In this document: positions 24,783 to 38,261 of the stretch, piece by piece | Layout: each line of letters opens with the position of its first letter | How positions within the stretch are numbered: the stretch's first letter is position 1 | Assembly: GCF_000150275.1 (NCBI RefSeq) | Contig: NW_002060943.1 | Coordinates: 1,546,628 to 1,610,627 of the forward strand | DNA length: 64,000 nucleotides | Reading direction: 5' to 3' | DNA from: Trichoplax adhaerens | Taxonomy: Eukaryota; Placozoa; Uniplacotomia; Trichoplacea; Trichoplacidae | The notes under the pieces: model-generated | What the model was told of the DNA's origin: nothing | Database searches by the model: none | The model's input: the letters and a program-made list of their open reading frames with translations, nothing else | Program-made: the position numbers and the translations under genes

Positions 24783-25207
24783 GATGGGTTCTTGTGACAC
24801 TACAGTACGTTCGTTGATCAATGTTAGTCCAATCCAGCAATACAACTTTATAAGCTAGGCAGGCTGTTCATCCTGACCTGAAAAGATGCACATGACAAAA
24901 AGGGTCATCACTTTCAAATTGCTAGCATACCAGAAACAGCCACAAGTTCAGGTCCTACTTACGTTATCTACCTAATACCCTGCCTAGATTAATTATTACT
25001 CTATCTGATGTTGATTGTAGTATCCAAGTAATACAGTACGAAGAGCAGAGTGACTGTCGATTGGCTTTTCTTGATCAGCGAGCAAATCAGCATGTACTGA
25101 CCTATTAATGGAGAGATATTTTCAACGCATTGATAGGCTGTCGTCATGCTTATATCGTATTATAATACTGTATTATCATGACTGTTTCCTCTACACTACC
25201 GTGGGTT
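24783..25207. other. 5' flank of ASCC1
   Basis: About 425 bases upstream of the ASCC1 start codon; no exon recognised. A repeat pair begins at its right edge. Confidence 0.5.
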
Positions 25208-25975
25208 AGTCTACCGTGAGCTAAATGATTTCATTGATTTAGGCCGCTGCTCAATTTTACCTATTACACCCAGCAAATGATCGCAACAAACAAGGCGCTG
25301 AGTCTTGTACTTGGATCTTGCTTCTAGATGACCTGGTTTATGTATCAATGGAGAATGCAAGCTATTGATTATCGACCGAAAATAAGAAATGGTTTCTTAC
25401 ACAGAAACGATGCAATCTTGGTGATTACCTTGACGATTGTGTACAAACAGCTACAATTGCTTCAAGAATGAATTAATTATAAAATGATTGGTATCTTGGA
25501 CGCCTAAACCTTAGCAAGAGTTGGAATGTTTTGGATGATTGTAGTAGCCAGCAAAGCTGCAAGTGTACAATTGAGACGATCCAGTCTACAGTCTACCGTG
25601 AGCTAAATGATTTCATTGATTTAGGCTACTGCTCAATTTTACCTATTACACCCAGCAAATGATCGCAATAAAAAAGGTGCTGATTCTTGTACTTGGATCT
25701 TGCTTCTAGTCGACCTGGTTTGTCTATCAATGAAGAATGCAAGCCATTGATTATCGACCGAAAATAAGAAATGGTTTCTTACACAGAAACGATGCAATCT
25801 TGGTGATTACCTTGACGATTGTGCACAAACAGCTACAATTGCTTCAAGAATGAATTAATTATAAAATGATTGGTATCTTGGACGCCTAAACCTTAGCAAG
25901 ATTTCGAATGTTTTGGATGATTGTAGCAGCCAGCAAAGCTGCAAAAGTGTACGATTGAGACTGTCGAGTCTACAG
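25208..25975. repeat. Tandem duplication, 2 units of 382 bp
   Basis: Copies 25208-25589 and 25590-25975 both start AGTCTACCGTGAGCTAAATG and run collinearly with roughly 20 single-base differences by eye. No open frame spans a unit. The right copy ends inside a TACAGTGTAC cluster. The high similarity indicates a fairly recent duplication. Confidence 0.9.
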
Positions 25976-26018
25976 TGTACAGTGTACAGTATGAACGTTG
26001 TATTGTGTACTGTACACT
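25971..26018. promoter_or_regulatory. TACAGTGTAC palindrome cluster
   Basis: Repeated TACAGTGTACAGTGTACAGT and TGTACTGTACAC at the start of a G+C-richer stretch (about 25970-26710). Position between divergent ASCC1 (-) and the RNF13-like gene (+) is compatible with a regulatory role; this is inference. Confidence 0.3.
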
Positions 26019-29000
26019 CTTGCTTAGGACGGTCAAGAATTTACCCTACTGGACGCTGTTGAGCGACTTAGCTGCTCCTGTCGAGGTAAGAAAAAAGCCT
26101 GTTTTTGGACCTCGATGGCTGCTCATAAGGAGAGCTATCTTCAACAGTGGTCGGTGCACTAGTGTAAACTATCGTATCCACTGGCATACACTGTTTGATG
26201 GGGATCCAAGAAAGAGAGACCATCAAACTACCGCACCAAACCATGGGCAGAACTTGGACTGTCTTTGCCTGGTCAGTTTTACTTGACGGGTCGGCAAGGA
26301 CAGACAGCCAACAGTGTAGTGGTCGGTTATAGAGGTAGAATACAGTTAAAATGCCTAGCAATCTGTCGGCCTTCCTGGTTCCACTACCATCATCCACCCT
26401 TCAGCGACTTGGATGACGGTGCAGTACCGTACCAGGGTCTTCTGAGCAGGCCCAACGTGCACGTGACCCACTCCAAGCCTTACCGTCGACATCAAGAGCA
26501 GTCAGGGTATTGTATCATACCATCGGTCAAAAGCCCTATCACTCGTATTCACTTTCTTCTGACAGCGGTGCTAGTAGAGTCAGGGGCGGTGGTCAAGGTC
26601 CAGTGGACCAGGGTAATCCATTTTTAACCCGTACGCACACTTTTTACTGACTACAGTATAAAATCGCTTTTAACCCCTGGGCTGATTAACTTGACCGTTG
26701 CTGTGGAAGGGTCGGAAAACCAGGTAGGTAAAAGTTATTTATGCCTTTCTCCTTTTTTTAATCTTCTTCATGTCCAATCTTGTAGTTCTTCATTTCCAAT
26801 GGACCATGATGCAGTTTTCATCATGATCCATGATTAGATGTTGCACCTTTTTTTGGGGGGGGGGGGGGGGGAATTGAAATACGGTATTCGTCATTTATTT
26901 TCGTCGCCATCTTGGTTATGTTTACAAATGAACAATAGCTTGGCCATCGCCTGTTCATCAACACTTTTTCTACACTATTTCTACTTGATTTTGATCGCTT
27001 GACCCATGCAATGCCTTGATCATCATGATATGAAATGGAATCGATCGTATAGACTTCTTTTTTTCCTTGAATACTTTCTTCCAGTATCGAAAACCCTATC
27101 AACCATGTTTTGTTGTCCTCTATTGGATGATTAGACTCAGCGGGCCAACAAATGACGTTGAAACCACTGCCTTGTAAAATAGTTTTACCTTAGTCATAAT
27201 AGTAATGGACTGATCAGGATATGGATTACCTTCGTTTAAACAGTACGACTACAGTACTTGTATCTTTTTCTTCTAGTGACAGTAGAGAGTAGAAAAGAAA
27301 AAAGAACGCTCTGAAATGCAAACTAAAACTTGTCTAAAATTGCCCGTCCTCGTATATTATTTTATTTACAGTTGCTTACGGTAGTATTGCACCTGTGTTG
27401 ATTGCCTTGACTTATTGCTCTTAAAAGAGAATTGGCGTTGCAGTCATTATTTAACGACGTTTAACAATGATGTACTTGGCACATAGACGGCGCTGATTTC
27501 TGAGAATTCTCCAGTCAATAATTCTCATTGAAAGTATTGACTTCAAAATCGACATTGCGTCAATATCAAGTAGAATATGAAAACATTCCTATCAATGTTC
27601 AAAATTTCCCCATCATGACGACATGATTGTAGCATACATACTGGAATAGAACCGATGATGAGTTCATTTTCAATTCGTTCACAAATAGAAAGAATGCGCT
27701 ACAGACTTTCACATTGACTCTTAGGTGAAAAAAACAAACTGAGAAAACCATATTAAACTTGCGTTGAAAATGGGTTTAGAACAAATGAAGTGAATAGGCA
27801 TGATAAGCGCTGGCTTCTGTAGAATTTTATTCCATGATGATAAATCCGTTAACAATTTATATGTATATCATCATGTCTTCAGTACTGTATAACGGCGAAT
27901 CGAGTAATGATATGTTTAAGACAAGGAAAACATTCAGTTTTACTTCTAGCTAGCAATGATTTTGCCCTTCGCCAAGGTTGGAAAAAAATCGCCTTATTAT
28001 TATTATTTTTTAATCTCTAATTGGATGCCTGGCCCAGAAAAAAGAAAGAATGAAATAATTATTTATATGTTTGTCTTCGCCTTTTGTCTTTTACATAGAG
28101 AAGCCTCGACGGTAAATGATAACTTAATTCAACAATACTCTTGTAGACCACCATATTCACCTTCATCAACCGCTCTCAGTTGATCTTCGATTATAGATTA
28201 CTATAGTTATCAATCTTTGAGAAAACCTATCCTCGTAATGATATGGCTTTATCTATTCAGTTAGAAGTAGAAATGGGGGGGGGGCCGGTTGTTTCATATT
28301 TGTAAATTAATTTAACCTTATACGAGTAGGAATGACGTATGGTTGACCCATTTCCACTGGCTACCTTCAGTACTGTGCTCTGTATTAACAAGTAAAAGGA
28401 TAACAAATATCGACATACGAGTTTGTAACTAGTACAGTCTTTACATGCTCTGTTTGCGATTCCAATATCATTGAACAGACGCATGAATTGATTGAGAATC
28501 GATTATAGTAACTCTTGCATTTATGGTAGAATAGGGATTGAACGCTAGAATATAGCAGAAGTAAAGATGATGTAACAAAGTTATTGTAGTCCACTTTGAT
28601 GTAACATTTCTAGTCTAGCCTATAATTAATTAGAAACCGTGATTACATCGGCAAACGTTATCTTGTCAAAGTAATACTGGAAGGATAACTAACAAGATAA
28701 AATAATCACTAATTTGTACAAGATGGCTTTGATAAATACGTACTGGTAACATTGTACGCGTACTACTGGATAGCAGATCCTTCTAGCAATACCTTTTAAT
28801 TTCTATAATTTGACTACAATCTTATCTTCTCTACACGTATAGTGGATAGTATTTTATTGACGTTATGATGACGACAAAGAATTGCTATGCAAATCATTCC
28901 AAGATCAAACATTAGAAAATAGATGCTTCAGTTTTGAGCAATCAAGCATTACTCACATAGCGTTCTATCTACGATAAAATGGCTGCCATTTATTTCATTT

Positions 29001-29326
29001 TATTTTCAATATCAATCACATAGAATCATAATTGCATATTTCATTGACAATGAATGTAAGCAATTGCAAGGTTTTACATGCACACAGGATTGATTAACAT
29101 GAAGATTTCTAAATTTATTCCATGTGTGGTACAACTTGTCATCAGACAACATGATGATTTGATACGTATTTGCTTGCTTTAATTCTATCTCAGCTCAGCA
29201 AGATAATAACCGATGCGCATATGCTTATATTGCTTCATTCTAGGTTGTTTACGATTGCCGGATTGTAATTTTAAGCGAAGATTAACACTTCTTTCTCGGT
29301 GGTGAAAGCGTTGCAAATTTTGCAAA
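26019..29326. other. Intergenic between ASCC1 and the RNF13-like gene
   Basis: No supported gene. It contains a G+C-richer stretch to about 26710, a 17-base G run at 26855-26871 and a 10-base G run at 28275-28284. A minus-strand ATG in good context at 26911 opens a frame running into the poly-proline read of the G run, but no downstream exon was found. Confidence 0.45.
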
Positions 29327-31578
29327 ATGGCTTTCTCTCGTCCTTTATGGATGTTTTGTAATTGTATAATTCTTGCCACCTTAGCAGCAGCTGATGTCTC
29401 AGTGGTATGTACGCGTATACTGTTATATTCATGATAGCAATTTGATCATTCAAGGCCTTCGGAGTGATTGACATTTCTACTGATCGACCCGCCATATAGG
29501 TATCTGGAAATTTTTCGCAATCGTTTAATGATATCAGAGCTGACTTTGGACCAAGTGTTTCGGAAGCTGGATTATCAGTAAGTTTTTAACCTAACCTATT
29601 TGTATCGCTTGCATGCAGTTATGCGTATGCAAGAATCTATCAATACCGATCGAAAATCGTATTTACAGTAAGAAAGTTACATTTCCATTATTGCCATTCA
29701 AACAATTTATGTAGCAAATGAGTCTTAATATACTGTATATCAATAAGAGTACGATATTATGATTCAAATGCCTGCTAGGTAAAAAGAAGAGTCTATTTTA
29801 CTCTGCTTTGTTCTACTTTGCTATACTTTAAAAAGCTCATTTATGCCAGTAAAGCCAAGTAACCCATTCAAATTGAGTCGCTGATCTTGATTTTATAAAC
29901 TAAGTACAGTAGTTGATATTGATATATGCACTTTCATTGTCATTCGTGTAGTATCTCGGCAAGTTACCATACAGTAGCATCACATTTTTCTCGCTATTCC
30001 GTCGTACTTTCAATACATATTGCCCTGTGCGTAATAAAAAGAGACTGCATTTAATTTTGGTCACAAATCTATTTTAGGGTCGCGGCGTAATTGCACATCC
30101 ATTAGATGGATGCTCGCCAATTCGAAGACCTCCGAATGATCTTACATTCTATTTTGCGATCATAAAGCGTGGTTCATGTCATTTCGACTTGAAGGTATGT
30201 TAGAATGGCTTGATCGTAATTGCTGTATCGAATGGGATTAAATGTTACACATCCACCTCTAGGTTTATCATGCTCAAAACGCAAATTATAAGGCTGTAAT
30301 AGTGTACAATGATTTATCGGACCGCCTCGAGAAGATGGACGGAAAAAACTGTAAGACAGTCCTAAAATGCCACATTGTAATTTGTGTCAAGGATTAGAAA
30401 GCTTGGCATCAGTTTATGCCTTATCTTGAACTCATAATAACTGGATTAAGTGTCCGTTTACCTAATTTTTTTGCAGATACAAATCGAATTAATATTCCTT
30501 CGGTATTTATTGGAAATGTAAGAATTTGGATCTCATTTCTAAATTTTCTATACTGTATAATTACACTTTCACTCTGTCCAATAAAATACTGAAATAACTT
30601 GCTAAGCCTTATTGACGCTATGTTATTACTATTTTCTGCAACAGGCATCTGGAGTTCAATTACTCAAGACTATTAAGCGTGATAGTGGGTAAGTTCTACA
30701 GACACGGCTTGTGGTATTAGTATTTTTTTCCAATCCATTATAAAGCTATCCTCTCATTTTGTATACCATGAGTGCAGTGTAGGGTTCAATATCCAGCCAA
30801 ACTTCTTCTGTTATCTTGATCTGAGTAATTTTTGTGCTGTATTGACGTTATATCTAGTGCGTTAATCAACATTTACCCTGAATACAATTTCCCGTGGGAC
30901 TTTTATTTCATACCCTTTGCTATCGTGATTTGCATTAGTTTCCTGATTATGTCATTGATATTGGTAAGATGGTTTATTTATTTTATTTTCGCCTATCAAT
31001 CAACAATCTCTTGTATAGTAATAGTCCTATGTCATCCCGATTACTATATTATAGGTTTGCAAATGCCGTGAAATGTGTATAGCTCGTCGTGAGACTCGAT
31101 TAGCTAGAGCTAACCTGAATCGCCTAAAAGTAGTAAAATTCAAGAAAGGTTTGTATACAATTGCCTTCGTTCTTGCTTAATATGATATACTGTATATTTT
31201 CAATACCCTGATCAATGTTACTCTATACGCGTGCTACAGGCGATGAATATGATGTTTGTGCAATTTGTTTGGATGAGTATAACGAAGGTGAAAAGTTGCG
31301 AATCTTGCCTTGCAAGCATGGTAATTCACCTTGTAGATCAGAAATTTCTTGTAGAGTATTATTGCATTATCTTACTTTTCCAAAGCTATCAGCCAATATG
31401 ATTGACCTATAATCATTTAACCTTTGTATATTTGATAGCTTATCATTGCAAGTGTATAGATCCTTGGTTAACAGACAATAAGCGAGAATGCCCTGTGTGT
31501 AAGCGTAGAGTCAACTTGTCTGCCCGAGATGACTGTGAAAATCCATCAGAAAACACACCGCTATTAGCAAATGCTTAA
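29327..31578 (+). CDS. RNF13: PA-TM-RING E3 ubiquitin ligase of the RNF13/RNF167 type
   Basis: Ten exons (29327-29404, 29500-29577, 30078-30194, 30263-30350, 30477-30517, 30645-30688, 30858-30963, 31055-31148, 31240-31320 and 31439-31578) give 288 codons plus stop. Residues 1-22 form a signal peptide. A luminal protease-associated domain follows, with [21 protein letters not shown] and IPSVFIGN. A membrane helix lies at about 164-184, then a basic linker and a RING-H2 finger with C222, C225, C240, H242, H245, C248, C260 and C263. The tail ends ENTPLLANA, like the TPLL end of RNF13. Family members sit in endosomes and lysosomes and ubiquitinate membrane-traffic proteins. The product is shorter than human RNF13 or RNF167 mainly in the cytosolic tail. 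RNF13 and RNF167 probably share this single ancestor-like gene, so the symbol is a family label. Confidence 0.93.
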
Positions 31579-33869
31579 TACCGCGACAGCACATCATTCT
31601 TATAGTGATCATGATTAATCTCAAAAATTTAGGGCTATTACTTATTGTGCACAACTAGAGGATGAATTTGTTAGCTGTAAATGTTTCTTCCATTAGAAAA
31701 ATATTGGAGAGAGAATCATCAAAAAGAAACTTTAACTTTGTAAATGTAATAGTATAAAAAAAGATTTTGTATCTCTTATTCTTTAATATACTGTAATCTA
31801 GAATTACTTCTATGCTTAATTTAGCCCTTTGCGAGAGCTCAATAATTTTACATTATCGATGGAAACGGAGATTTTGATTGCAACTTTACCAGTTAGTAGT
31901 TAATCTTATCTTACGAGCTCAGCATATCAGCCTACTTTGACTTTTCTAACACGATCAACTTTCCTCTCTACTCATGTATATTATGCATAGTGTAATCAAC
32001 TAGGGGATAGGCTCCAAAATGACAATATCGAATGTAATATCGGATACATTAGAATAGCGCTAGATGCATTGATATTATTAGCTAATTTCATAATGTACGT
32101 ACTCGTATGCTGTAATATATGGTAGAGCATAATATCTGTAATTGATAAAATGATTTTTAAGCAATTATAAGGAGTACATGTATGAATCTGATTATATTCT
32201 TAAGAATATATCGACCAAAAGTTAACATTGTCCTATTCTAATACTGTATGTCACCCAACGTTATACTGTACTGTAGTTGAAAACGACGTAACATAATATA
32301 TGATATGTAGAAAAATATTCTCTGTAAACCTGATCAAATTAAAGTCGTAAAATAGATGTTTGTAATTTTAATAATAAAAGTCAAAGATTTATCATAACGT
32401 AGTTCATTATACTGTTTTTCTCATTTAGCACTTGAAAATCATATCGTTCTGTGATAGAGTTACTTGACTGTTGCCAATTGAATCTTTGCTTGTGTTTAAA
32501 ATTTCTTCCTTGCTCCTATAGACTGCGGACTCTTTAGTCTAAAGTTGCTACCAGTGTCTTATGACGCAACGATAAGTTTATAGACGAAAGAAATTTCAAA
32601 TTACTCTTAAAGTGCTTGAATATACCTATACCTATGCATAAGGAATAGCCAATATGATTGATTTCTCCTCCACACACCACCATTGAATGAATCAATACCT
32701 GTCAGCTACATTATCATAACCTCATCCTAGAGTAGCAGAACCCTTCTGTATTTCATAATTACTAATTCTTACATTTGGTATGGATTACATGTGATTTTTT
32801 GCCAAGTCAATGATAATAGGAAACTATTCAGCTTGAAGGAAATTCTTCCTAGATAACTAATCTATGCTGATGATTGAAAAAGCAAGTAGGAAACGAAACT
32901 CTTGTCCTATCACCCATATCTGAGTATGTTAACAGTCCAAGATTAGACGCTATGATCATACGTGCAATGTCGTGCATTACCACATCACAGAATGCATGTT
33001 ACTAAATCTCTTGTAAGCGGATAATGGTTCCTTTTCAGTATTGATTCCATCTAATGATGATCAATTCCTTATTGGGAATGATACAAGCATTCAAGCAGTA
33101 ATTCACAGAACTAAGAACAGTCAGTAGTTTGTTGCGAATTATAAACTGCAAGCTATCCACTAAGAATTGGAATTACTTTTTCTTCTGTCGGTGTATCCAA
33201 ATTGTTCTTCATATTCTGTAAAATAAGATTGTGGAACCGTTGCCGTTCCCATCTTATGGTTGCTTTTGGATTAAACCTTTGTTAAATCTGATCAAATTCA
33301 ATTATTCCTAGAACAAAGTGTCTGCATATACAAGAATAATGCTTCTTCATTTCAATCACTATCCCAATACGTCAAGTTGTTTTACAATCTTGGATAGAGA
33401 CTAGGGAGTCGTAGTCGTCAGTCCTATCAACACCGATGGTGTATTCTGTATATCGACCTATCCCATCGTGATTGAATCCATATTTATTCTTATTGTTAAT
33501 TAGCATGGACTTCTCGATAGTAAATAGAATTTTGGACCAGACACTGATTGATTTCGATGGAGAAAAATCGGTGCATAATTTAGTACAACAAAATGCATCC
33601 AATTTTCTATGAGTGGATAGAGGGAGATGTAATGAACATATCGATTTATATCTATATTACATCCAATTGATTCCTATTGAAGCCTTCCTTTCATATTTTA
33701 TAATGGACTGTAGCACGAGAATAATCCCATGGTAGAGTCCAGCATAGGGAACGTATAACGTTGGATTTTGAAACATTACTTGACGTAAAGTACTCGATTG
33801 TGCACTGTATTAGGCAGCCTCATAGAATACAGTATGGTACAGGAAATCTTTTTCTGTTTTGTTAATCTC
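31579..33869. other. Intergenic, no gene recognised
   Basis: AT-rich; short ORFs only, none with family resemblance. Confidence 0.5.
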
Positions 33870-34870
33870 AAGGCAATTCTTACAGTATTTTGCCCACTTC
33901 TGTATTAGAATGGCGTTTTCTTTACCTCTACTGTCTAATCTCACTCTATTTTGGATTACCAAGTTTTAGCTCCGTCATTGCATATTACGAGGGACTATTA
34001 CTATACAGTGTACAATGTACGTGAGTAAAAATGAGAGAAAAGCGGGACTGATTGGAAGTGTCTGTTGACTCTCTTCAGAGCAACAAATGACTGAATTGCG
34101 TCCATCTTACCGTATGTAGCCCACTTGTCTATTAGAATGACGTTTCCTTTACCTCTTCTGCCTAATCTCCCTCCATTTTTGTTGACCGAGTTTTAGCTCA
34201 TCATTGAATATTATTCTTGAATATTATTATGAGGGAACTCTGCGAGTAATACTGTAGTGTAGTGTAGAATCTACATGAGTAAAACAGAAAGAGAATAGTG
34301 CGACTGATTGGAAGTGTTTCTTGACTCTCTTCAGTACATCAATTGGCTGTACTGCGTCCATCTTACAGTATATTGCCCACTTGTCTATTAAACTGACGTT
34401 TCCTTTACCTCTTCTGCCTAATCTCCCTCCATTTTTGTTGACCGAGTTTTAGCTCATCATTGAATATTATTCTTGAATATTATTATGAGGGAACTCTGCG
34501 AGTAATACTGTAGTGTAGTGTAGAATCTACATGAGTAAAACAGAAAGAGAATAGTACGACTGATTGGAAGTGTTTCTTGACTCTCTTCAGTACATCAATT
34601 GGCTGTACTGAGTCCATCTTACAGTATATTGCCCACTTGTCTATTAAATTGACGTTTCCTTTACCTCTTCTGCCTAATCTCCCTCCATTTTTGTTGACCA
34701 AGTTTTAGCTCGGTCATTGAATGTTATGATGAGGGAGTGGTCAGAGTAGTAGTGTCCAATCAACAGTACAGTGGTAGGGCATCAGACAGAGAAACGCGAG
34801 ACCGATTGCAAGTGATTGCAAGTGTCTCCTCTCAGTGTCAACAAATGACCGTCGGCCAGAGTGTACAGTG
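33870..34870. repeat. Degenerate tandem array, about 256 bp unit, 4-5 copies
   Basis: Units share GCCCACTTGTCTATTA, TGACGTTTCCTTTACCTCTT, CTGCCTAATCTCCCTCCATT, GAGTTTTAGCTC and GACTGATTGGAAGTGT. GAGGGAACTC recurs at 34231 and 34487, so the two central units are 256 bases apart and nearly identical. The outer units (from about 33870 and after about 34740) are more diverged. The last unit merges into the G+C-richer, palindrome-bearing 5' flank of profilin 1. No long coding frame is present. Confidence 0.85.
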
Positions 34871-35380
34871 TACAGTACCAAATACCCAAGACTACAGTAC
34901 TTTTTCCTCCTTCGACTGGAAACGGCACTCTGCCAATGGATGCTGTGAATCGCTGATGCGTCAACTACTGACGTCATTGCTTCTCCTCCCCCCTCCATCG
35001 CAAACATGCCTTGGTAGTTGGTACTATACAGTGTAGACGCATGCCGTCCAACTCAGCGAAGCATCGTCAGGCAGTCACGTCCCGGGTAGACAGTGCGCAC
35101 TGGAGTGAAAAAGAAAAGCTGCAGAAATGGCTGTCTTGACGTAAAACTATACTGTACTGTATTGATGGACTACTCCATCCAATCTTCGACTCTCTCTCTT
35201 CATAGCCATGTACATTGTGCGATGACCGTGAATGCAGAGGTTGGAACGGCCGCTGGATACAACTTGAGCGGTAGTATTCTACAGTACTGTGGAAAACCAA
35301 CTGCACATGCGCACGCCTTACTCCAGGACTGGACTGGCCAGTCTACAGTACCTCTCAAGATGGCTTGGTACTGTAGGGCG
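34861..35380. promoter_or_regulatory. Palindrome-rich 5' flank of profilin 1
   Basis: GTGTACAGTGTACAGTAC (34861), ACTACAGTAC, ATACTGTACTGTATTG (about 35149), CTACAGTACTGTGG (about 35279) and CTACAGTACC are scattered over the 660 bases before the start codon, in a locally G+C-richer stretch. A promoter role is inferred. Several short overlapping ORFs here look spurious. Confidence 0.4.
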
Positions 35381-35524
35381 GACATGGACTGTAGGCATGG
35401 GACAAAAGCCGACCTGCGCCCTTTAGCATTTGCAAGTTTTTCGCTCGTGCCGTAGTACTGACTGGATTGGCTCGCCATCATCGTTCTTTCGCCATTTTTT
35501 CCACCTCAATTATTTTCCTTCATC

Positions 35525-38261
35525 ATGAGTTGGCAAACTTATATTGACTCTAACTTGCTGGGTACCGGTAAAGTGACAGAAGCTGCTATTTGTGGCTTAG
35601 ATGGAAACTTATGGGCATACAGCAAAGGCTTTCAGGTAATGTTCAGTGAACTCATCCTCATGTACCCCTAAAAAAGAACTTTCCATGTGGCCTTGATCAA
35701 GAGGCCTTCAAAAAAATCTCACTACAGCCTAATTTCCTCACCAGTCATGTTGCTTTCATTCTTGACCAATGTTAAAAATGCTTGCAATAGGCCAAAAAAA
35801 GAATTTTATCCATACAGTCATGGTACACCTCTTGCGATACGAACTGGATGACGGAGGAAGAAACCTGTTTTCGATCATTCTCCTCTGGCGCTTTTTTCCA
35901 ATCCTGGACTTGCTTTGCAGTCCAACATTTTCACATATCTCGTCCGTCATCCAATGCGTTAAGCTTCTTCAAAATCATTCAAATAGACAGGCTACTGTAG
36001 TGGCTCAATCTTGCTTTAAATAATCATGGGCAATATGGATCGATCGTTAGTATGGAATCATGACAACTCAGCTATCCAATAGATACACGTTTTCTTCTTT
36101 TCAACTTTTAATTTCTTCCTAAGAATCAGTTTTGAAATACTCTATACTGTACTGTACTAGACGAAGACACGGTTGAACAGGGCCCAACCCTGTTCAACCT
36201 TCAAACTCTCTCATGCCTGTCATGTCTTTCTCTTGCTTGAAATAGCTCAAATCCAACCGATGACAGTCTACAAGTACAATTGTACCCATCCATCATGGTT
36301 ATCGTTGATTTCAACAATCAACGACAGTTTTTCTCCTTGACTAGAAAATACAAATCAGGTATGATTCAAATAGGCAATCTTAGTTGTCGTCGCTGCAAGG
36401 ATTACTTCACGTGATGCCACGCTAGTAGTAGTACTATAAATGGCCACTTGAAATGGGCTAGGGCTACAGACGAATTGGATTGAAAGCTAATTTCCTTCGC
36501 TCCATCCAATTTTCAATAGACTTCGCACAGAATGGACAATATTGCTCAAGCAAGATAAAAAATCTCCATGGAATGTCGTAGTTACCTTGAAATAGAGTTA
36601 ATGACCATACTGACAAACAATTCAAAACTCGGATCGTCGTCATTGACTGATGAAGAAAGCTCGAGATAGAGATCGAAGAAGAGTAAAAGTAAAAACGTCC
36701 ACAATGTGCATTCATTCTTATGAAATCCACGATCGATAATCCTTTATGACCACTAATGCATATTGATCGCCATGAGAATAGAATGACTACAATCTATTTT
36801 CTTACAGAAATTGTGATAAAATAATGATAACATCAACTACGGTCATGGCACGGAATGGGGTACGCTGATTGATCGTAGCAAAGTACGCTCTTGACGATCG
36901 AAAACAACCCCTTGCAAGGATCTTAGAGAATCATACTTTATTGTTCATTTCTCGCTTAATCTCATCAACAGAACGCTTTTTTAGCCCCTTACAAACGGTA
37001 TGCAATCTTGTAGAATTCGATTGCAATGGACGTGCGGACAAATAGCATCGTGTCTAGAGATGACATTTTCTTACATGATTCGTTCGCATCGATCGTATAT
37101 TTGAATTTCTGCCCTACAAGACTTGGCTTTCATGAGTGCCTACCGCATTGATGCCTGAAATTAATTCACTTTAGTCAAACTGGGATTGATCTATTAACAA
37201 CTTAAACATACTACGGTGGAGAAGTGCAAGCGAAGAATTGATATTGTACCGTATTGTTGTATTCAGACAGAAACCTTTTAGCCTAACGTTTTAATCGATC
37301 GTATGTATTCATTTACCAAGGTGGAAATCGAATGCAGGATAAAGTACAGAGAAAAATCCCTTTCTTTCTGAGTCAATATATACGATACTGCAGTTTCCAT
37401 GCCCTATGCGCATGGTTTGCTATCCATTTCCTCTTTTATCGAGAAGCAAAACTATTAACAAATGATGGCACGCCATACTCTTCAAATGTTTTTGTTATGG
37501 AAACGTGTTAAAAAAATTGAAAGTAGAGTCAATTTAGTGGATTTTAATTGCATTAATAATTCGTCATTCTTTGTTTTATTCTTGCAGTCGTACATTAAAT
37601 TCATTCGTTGTAATGATAGTCATTGTCAAGGAAGCTGCTCCAAAGTTGCGTAATTGCTCAATGTGAAATAAAAAGGGACTGCAAGTTAACTACGTAATAC
37701 TGCATTGGATTCATGATTATCGATGAATTGAATGTAGCTACTACAATATACTCACTGTTGATCCGTGATTGCAAAAGGTTGCCTACAGTCCTACTTGGGT
37801 AGAACTTTATCTATACCATTCAAATCACTAATTACAGTATAAAAAGAGGAAATAACGACTATACTAAAAAATGGGATTACAATAATTGTACTTGATCCAA
37901 CTCTTGAATTTCTTGTTCATGATTATACAATCGTCAAAAATCGATATTCTAATGAAATGATATTATGCTATTATTATATCTTTAGCCTACTCCAGCAGAA
38001 GCAACAGCCATCATTAAGGGCATCCAAAGTGATAGCTCGGTATTAGCCGCAAGTGGAATTAAAGTTAATGGTACCAAGTACATGTTTCTACAAGCAATAA
38101 AAGATGAATTCGCTTACGGCAAAAAAGGCAATGACGGAGTTTGTTGCATCAAGACAGGCCAATGTTTGATTATTGGCACCTATGAAAATGGTATTCAACC
38201 TGGAGAGTGTTCTGTAGCTGTTGGAAAAGTGGCCGATTACTTGAGGAATAGTGGTTATTAA
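35525..38261 (+). CDS. Profilin, paralogue 1
   Basis: Exons 35525-35635 and 37986-38261 encode 128 residues, a normal profilin length. Profilin binds actin monomers, poly-proline proteins and phosphoinositides and controls actin assembly in the cytosol. The N-terminal MSWQTYI keeps the Trp and Tyr of the poly-proline site. The middle has GIKVNGTKYMFL, and the C-terminus has VADYLRNSGY with the conserved Tyr. The single intron follows GFQ in phase 0 and is 2350 bases, far longer than most introns in this window. A pyrimidine-rich leader precedes the ATG. AATAAA lies at 38566. A second profilin with the same intron position lies downstream on the same strand at 46806-48989, indicating tandem duplication. 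Confidence 0.95.
36171..36199. repeat. Perfect 12-bp inverted repeat in the profilin 1 intron
   Basis: GGTTGAACAGGG at 36171-36182 and its exact complement at 36188-36199 are separated by five bases. It may form a small hairpin; no function is indicated. Confidence 0.6.

Noticed and set aside
26068-26627. Overlapping ORFs of 103-120 codons on both strands.
   Set aside because: G+C-richer local sequence lowers stop frequency; no family resemblance, no splice partners, several frames open at once.
26821-26911. Possible minus-strand first exon starting ATGGCGACG and running into poly-proline.
   Set aside because: Good start context but no convincing donor or downstream exon; the proline run is just the G homopolymer.
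34737-35481. Overlapping ORFs of 60-120 codons before profilin 1.
   Set aside because: Same reason: a G+C-rich, palindrome-bearing 5' flank open in several frames, with no coding signature.
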